This document shows, one piece after another, positions 14,875 through 17,935 of a stretch of DNA of 17,935 bases. The notes below the pieces were generated by a model. That model was not told the DNA's origin, did not search any database, and saw only the letters and a program-made list of their open reading frames with translations. The first letter of the stretch is position 1. The number at the start of each line of letters is the position of its first letter. Source of the stretch: JACKOF01 sp041571855 (GTDB lineage: Bacteria; Pseudomonadota; Gammaproteobacteria; Pseudomonadales; Porticoccaceae); NCBI GenBank assembly GCA_041571855.1, contig JBFFTH010000029.1:1-17935 (forward strand), in the 5' to 3' direction. Position numbers and translations under genes: made by a program.

Positions 14875-16511
14875 TTTTCTTTTGCCTTTGGTTGCGGGTC
14901 TGCTGGAAATCCTGACGGCAATAATAGTGCGCTTGGCTTTTCAGCCAGTGATCGAGTGAGACTGTCAAGATTTTGCAGCATACGATTAAGCTCAAAAATA
15001 CTGCTCGAGAGAGACTGGTAGGTGGGACTTCCCGGGGTAAAGGAAGACAGTGCCAGTTGAAGCTCCTGCAGGGTCATGCGGAGTTCTCCCATCATCGAGG
15101 TGGTATCGCTGTCTGCCAGGATGCCCGTGAGTGAATCCAGCGTTTTGGTGGAGGCCTGCAATGAGCCATCCAGCTGATCCAGTGCCTGGTTCACCTTGCC
15201 AATCATGGCATTGAGGGGCAACGTGTTAACAGTATCCAGAAAGCTTGTAACCTGTTGCTCTATGCGGTCAAAGCCGGAAGCTCTTGTGGGTATTTGCTGA
15301 TAATCATGGAAGGTCGTCAAATCTGCGGGTGCCGCATCTTCATAGTAGTCAAAATTGACGAAGAGTTTGCCGGTGAGCAGACTGCCGGTCTGCAGGCTGC
15401 CCCGCAGCCCGTTAAGCACGCCGTCTTTTACCAGTAGATCTAGCTGTTCCGCGCCGCTTTCGTTGTCTTCGAAATACAGCCTGCCGGGCTGTACAGAAAT
15501 CAGTACCGGAATCGGTATTCCCGAGCTTGTCAGTTTTTTCTCCAGTAACTCATCGAACATAATCCGCTCTACCTGACCAATTCGAATACCCCGATATTCC
15601 ACCGCGCTGCCCGGCTCCAGGCCGCGCAAAGACTGGTTGAAACTCAGAACATAGTAGGCATTATGTTGGAATGGCTGCTCCAGCATATCTTCTCTTGAGG
15701 CAAAGAGTTTGAATTGCGCACCGTCCTCGACTTTATTCCCCTCCGACATGCCGGGGGGCAAATCAAAAGAAACCGCTCCCATTAAAACTGTCTGCAAGGA
15801 ACCGGTGCTGAGGCTGATGCCCCCTGCAGAGGCATTGAAAGAAATGCCACTGGTATCCCAGAAGCGAACATGGTTGGTGACGAGGGCATCGTAGGGAGCA
15901 TCGATAAAAATATCATAGGTCACCAGCTTGCGTTTTTCGTCGAAGGTCAATCCCTCCACGCGACCTACTTCATAACCACGGTAGAGAACGAGGTCGCCGG
16001 TCGTGACGGACCCGGCTTTTTTGCTGCTCAGTTGCAACCTCACCCCCGGGGTGCCCACCGGGGTTTGCGGTGGTGTTTCAAGGCCGACAAAGTCCCGTCG
16101 CCCCGGTTCACTGCTTCCGGGCGCCAGCTTTATGTAGGCCCCGGAAATAATGGTGCCAAGACCACTGACGGTGCCGCTGGAAACCCTGGCGCGAACAACC
16201 CAGAACTGGCTGTCTTCATGCAGCAGGGCTTCCGTTCCCGGGTCGAGTTGAACTTCAAGCACAACACCACTCATGTCCTTTTTAAGACGTACGTTTTTCA
16301 CTTTACCAATATCAGTTTCGAGGTATTTGATCCGTGTTTTTCCGGCTTCGATGCCCTCGGCAGTTTTAAAACTGATCACGACCACAGGACCCTGGCTCAT
16401 CCAGGCATAAATCACCATCCACAAACCGATAACAATGGCAACAATCGGGATGATCCAGACCGGAGAGAGCCCCCTGTCCGGTGAAATTGTCGGATCGATA
16501 TCAGTCATCAT
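14871..16511 (-). CDS. pqiB: Intermembrane transport protein PqiB (three MCE domains)
   Basis: A 546-residue protein with one N-terminal membrane anchor (residues ~17-37, PVWIIPIVAIVIGLWMVIYAW) and three MCE domains: about 40-135 (FKTAEGIEAGKTRIKYLETDIGKV), 155-260 (SSKKAGSVTTGDLVLYRGYEVGRV) and 285-395 (NQSLRGLEPGSAVEYRGIRIGQV). A helical coiled C-terminus (~415-546) follows. This is the PqiB architecture: hexamers stack into a tube with a coiled-coil needle spanning the periplasm, implicated in lipid transport and outer-membrane integrity. The start is uncertain between two adjacent ATGs (16511 and 16508); GGGAGA is better spaced for the second. An upstream extension to 16562 is less likely. 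It overlaps the pqiA2 end by 11 bases and pqiC by 4. YebT-type proteins have seven MCE domains, so PqiB is the better match. Confidence 0.93.
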   Translation of the reverse strand: MMTDIDPTISPDRGLSPVWIIPIVAIVIGLWMVIYAWMSQGPVVVISFKTAEGIEAGKTRIKYLETDIGKVKNVRLKKDMSGVVLEVQLDPGTEALLHEDSQFWVVRARVSSGTVSGLGTIISGAYIKLAPGSSEPGRRDFVGLETPPQTPVGTPGVRLQLSSKKAGSVTTGDLVLYRGYEVGRVEGLTFDEKRKLVTYDIFIDAPYDALVTNHVRFWDTSGISFNASAGGISLSTGSLQTVLMGAVSFDLPPGMSEGNKVEDGAQFKLFASREDMLEQPFQHNAYYVLSFNQSLRGLEPGSAVEYRGIRIGQVERIMFDELLEKKLTSSGIPIPVLISVQPGRLYFEDNESGAEQLDLLVKDGVLNGLRGSLQTGSLLTGKLFVNFDYYEDAAPADLTTFHDYQQIPTRASGFDRIEQQVTSFLDTVNTLPLNAMIGKVNQALDQLDGSLQASTKTLDSLTGILADSDTTSMMGELRMTLQELQLALSSFTPGSPTYQSLSSSIFELNRMLQNLDSLTRSLAEKPSALLLPSGFPADPQPKAKEK

Positions 16512-17112
16512 GGTCTCCCTGCTTATCCCAGATAATTCTCGGATCAAAACTTTCTGCCGCAAGCATGGTTATGATCACCACTGCAGCAAAAGCGGAGGCG
16601 GCAAAACCGGGCCGAATCACCAGTATATTTCCGAGGTGTACGAGCGCCACCAGGACAGCGACGACAAAAACATCGATCATCGACCACTTGCCGACAAGCT
16701 CTGTCACCCTGTAAAGCACACTTTGTTGTCGAGAATTGCGGGACAGGGGTCGCCCCGCACACCAGCAGAGATAAAACAACGCAAGAATTTTGCCAAGGGG
16801 CACCAGCACACTGGCGATAAAAATCACCAGCGCTATGGGCACAGAACCCAGTTCTATCAACAAAACGACCCCCCCCAAAATCGTGCTTGGCAGTGTATCT
16901 CCAAGTTGATCGGTGTACATGATGGGCAGCAGATTGGCGGGGATATAGAGAATCGATGCTGTTACCAGTAGCGCCAGGGTGCGCTGAATACTTTGCGGTT
17001 TTCTCTGATGCAGGCGCGAACCACAGCGGGAGCAGCGCTTCTCTGCCGCATCCACAAGCTTGAGGCACAAATGGCAACTGGCCTGATTATTAGCAGCCGC
17101 TGTTTGTGTCAT
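16501..17112 (-). CDS. pqiA: PqiA-like half-size membrane protein (second of two)
   Basis: A 203-residue inner-membrane protein with an N-terminal zinc-ribbon-like motif (Cys13/Cys16 in CHLC and Cys27/Cys30 in CSRC) followed by about four transmembrane segments. YIPANLLPIMYTDQLGDTLPSTILGGVVLLIELGSVPIALVIFIASVLVPLGKI and RVTELVGKWSMIDVFVVAVLVALV are the conserved blocks of PqiA domains (paraquat-inducible protein A family). It corresponds to the C-terminal half of E. coli PqiA. Its ATG overlaps the stop of the preceding half-gene by four bases (17112-17109), and its own stop lies inside the pqiB start region, so the genes are translationally linked. It is likely to partner PqiB in the membrane, as PqiA and LetA do. 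Confidence 0.88.
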   Translation of the reverse strand: MTQTAAANNQASCHLCLKLVDAAEKRCSRCGSRLHQRKPQSIQRTLALLVTASILYIPANLLPIMYTDQLGDTLPSTILGGVVLLIELGSVPIALVIFIASVLVPLGKILALFYLCWCAGRPLSRNSRQQSVLYRVTELVGKWSMIDVFVVAVLVALVHLGNILVIRPGFAASAFAAVVIITMLAAESFDPRIIWDKQGDHDD

Positions 17113-17738
17113 GAGGCCAATACCTCGATTTCACTCCAGGTTTGCAGTCGATCCAGGCTGCTCAGGGCTTTTATAAAGCAAATGCTGAATGCGGCATAAA
17201 ACCAGAAAGAAGCGCCAAATTCGACGGTTGCCATACCGGTAATTTTGACCAGGCTGATCAGCACACCGACAAAAAATACTTCAGCCATGCACCAGTGCTG
17301 AAGCTGGTAAACCCAGCGGGCAGTCTGACTGATCCAACGATAATTTTTCCCGGAGCGGATAGCCTGACACAAGGCAGCCAGCAGGAACAAAAGCGTGCCT
17401 GGTAAGAAAACGATGAAGGAGGCGATCAACAGCGCCAGTCCGACCATGCCCTGTCCGACTAATGCCAACACCATTTGCGGCAGCGACATCATGCTCTCCA
17501 GCGAACTCGCCTTAAACGAAAGAAAAGGAAAACAACAGGCCAGAACCAGAAAAATCAGTGATGCTAAAGACCAGGCCAGGCCTTGCTCAAAGCTGTCCGC
17601 CCGGCGTCGACTCAAAAACTGACCACAGCGAGCGCAGTGGGCCCGCTGACCGGATGTCATGGGCGTCAAATCATATAACTGATCACAGGATGAACAAGCC
17701 ATCAGCCTCGCTGCCTTCAAATGCTCGGCATCCGCCAC
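17109..17738 (-). CDS. pqiA: PqiA-like half-size membrane protein (first of two)
   Basis: A 209-residue inner-membrane protein corresponding to the N-terminal half of PqiA. It has a zinc-ribbon-like motif (MACSSCDQLYDL ... HCARCG; Cys15, Cys18, Cys35, Cys38) and about four transmembrane segments with the family blocks ACCFPFLSFKASSLESMMSLPQM, GLALLIASFIVFLPGTLLFLLAAL and WCMAEVFFVGVLISLVKI. I use the GTG at 17738 because GGGGGG lies six bases upstream. A GTG at 17771 and an ATG at 17702 (start of MACSS) are in frame and cannot be excluded. First gene of the four-gene pqi operon, overlapping the next by ATGA. E. coli fuses the two halves into one ~417-residue protein. A sigma70-like promoter lies upstream at 17782-17810. 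Confidence 0.87.
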   Translation of the reverse strand: MADAEHLKAARLMACSSCDQLYDLTPMTSGQRAHCARCGQFLSRRRADSFEQGLAWSLASLIFLVLACCFPFLSFKASSLESMMSLPQMVLALVGQGMVGLALLIASFIVFLPGTLLFLLAALCQAIRSGKNYRWISQTARWVYQLQHWCMAEVFFVGVLISLVKITGMATVEFGASFWFYAAFSICFIKALSSLDRLQTWSEIEVLAS

Positions 17739-17781
17739 GCAATTCCCCCCTGGGCTTCGCTTTAATATCACCGAATTGCCT

Positions 17782-17810
17782 AGAATAGGCGCTCATCCGG
17801 TGCCCGGCAA
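17782..17810 (-). promoter_or_regulatory. Candidate sigma70 promoter for the pqi operon
   Basis: On the minus strand TTGCCG (17810-17805) is followed after exactly 17 bases by TATTCT (17787-17782), each 4 of 6 to consensus. Transcription would begin around 17775, about 37 bases before the chosen pqiA GTG. I see no clear SoxS-type box, though pqi is SoxS-regulated in E. coli. This is a sequence-only prediction. Confidence 0.4.
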
Positions 17811-17824
17811 GTGGGTCAGGAGGC

Positions 17825-17935
17825 GTGCATAAGTTGTCCCCAAGCGCCATGACAATCCCGTCGGGGCAGGATCAGCGTGACTTTTCGCAGCCGAAATTAT
17901 GCTGTTATTGGTGCGCAGACCTTGCCGCACTGCAC
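17825..17935 (+). CDS. Start of an unidentified gene (cut by window edge)
   Basis: An open plus-strand frame reaches the right edge without a stop. A full AGGAGG site at 17818-17823 precedes three in-frame starts: GTG at 17825 (too close, one base), TTG at 17834 (ten bases) and ATG at 17849. The visible product contains MTIPSGQDQRDFSQPK followed by LCCYWCADLAALH, a cluster of cysteines including CYWC. Only about 30-37 residues are seen and I recognise no family. The perfect ribosome binding site and the divergent placement against pqiA make a real gene likely. The true start is probably the TTG or the ATG. Confidence 0.45.
   Translation, partial: MHKLSPSAMTIPSGQDQRDFSQPKLCCYWCADLAALH

Overview
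The window looks like chromosomal DNA from an aerobic gammaproteobacterium. The arguments are the gene content (ubiD, ackA, purU, rpe next to trpE, a pqiABC operon), a moderately high G+C content, mostly AGGAG- or GGAGA-type ribosome binding sites, and TGA/TAA/TAG all used as ordinary stops. The family resemblance is to marine lineages around Cellvibrionales/Halieaceae, but that placement is an impression from protein style, not a search result. I see no phage, insertion sequence, CRISPR array, rRNA or tRNA.

Left part (1-5776). The minus strand opens with the N-terminal third of UbiD, cut by the window edge. A small plus-strand DUF2784 membrane protein follows, then acetate kinase (minus), a tyrosine-phosphatase-family protein (plus), formyltetrahydrofolate deformylase PurU (minus), an SRPBCC small-molecule-binding protein (plus) and an epoxide-hydrolase-like alpha/beta hydrolase (plus). 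The hydrolase reading frame is interrupted by a single in-frame TGA where a tryptophan would be expected.

Middle (5778-8347). rpe is followed by trpE. Between them sits a short, previously unlisted leader ORF (6625-6690) with a good ribosome binding site and two Trp codons in its last four sense codons. A sigma70-like promoter that overlaps the end of rpe precedes it. This is the layout of a tryptophan attenuation leader, so trpE is probably transcribed independently of rpe and tuned to charged tRNA-Trp supply. The phosphoglycolate phosphatase gene often found between rpe and trpE in gammaproteobacteria is absent here.

Right-middle (8310-14210). A two-gene minus-strand unit encodes a small K+-channel-like membrane protein and an exported alkylsulfatase of the SdsA1/YjcS type with its complete zinc-ligand set; it ends at a strong hairpin. 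An 835-base stretch without a convincing gene follows. After it come a small lipoprotein (minus, TTG start) and two plus-strand outer-membrane beta-barrel proteins, the second closed by a textbook intrinsic terminator.

Right end (14305-17935). Four tightly overlapping minus-strand genes form a pqi/let-type intermembrane lipid-transport operon: two half-size PqiA proteins, the triple-MCE protein PqiB and the lipoprotein PqiC. E. coli carries the two PqiA halves fused in one chain. A promoter lies upstream, and a divergent unidentified gene starts just inside the window edge. The most interesting items are the trp leader, the single in-frame TGA in the hydrolase, the channel-sulfatase pair and the split PqiA. 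I found no convincing evidence of a wholly new multi-gene system.
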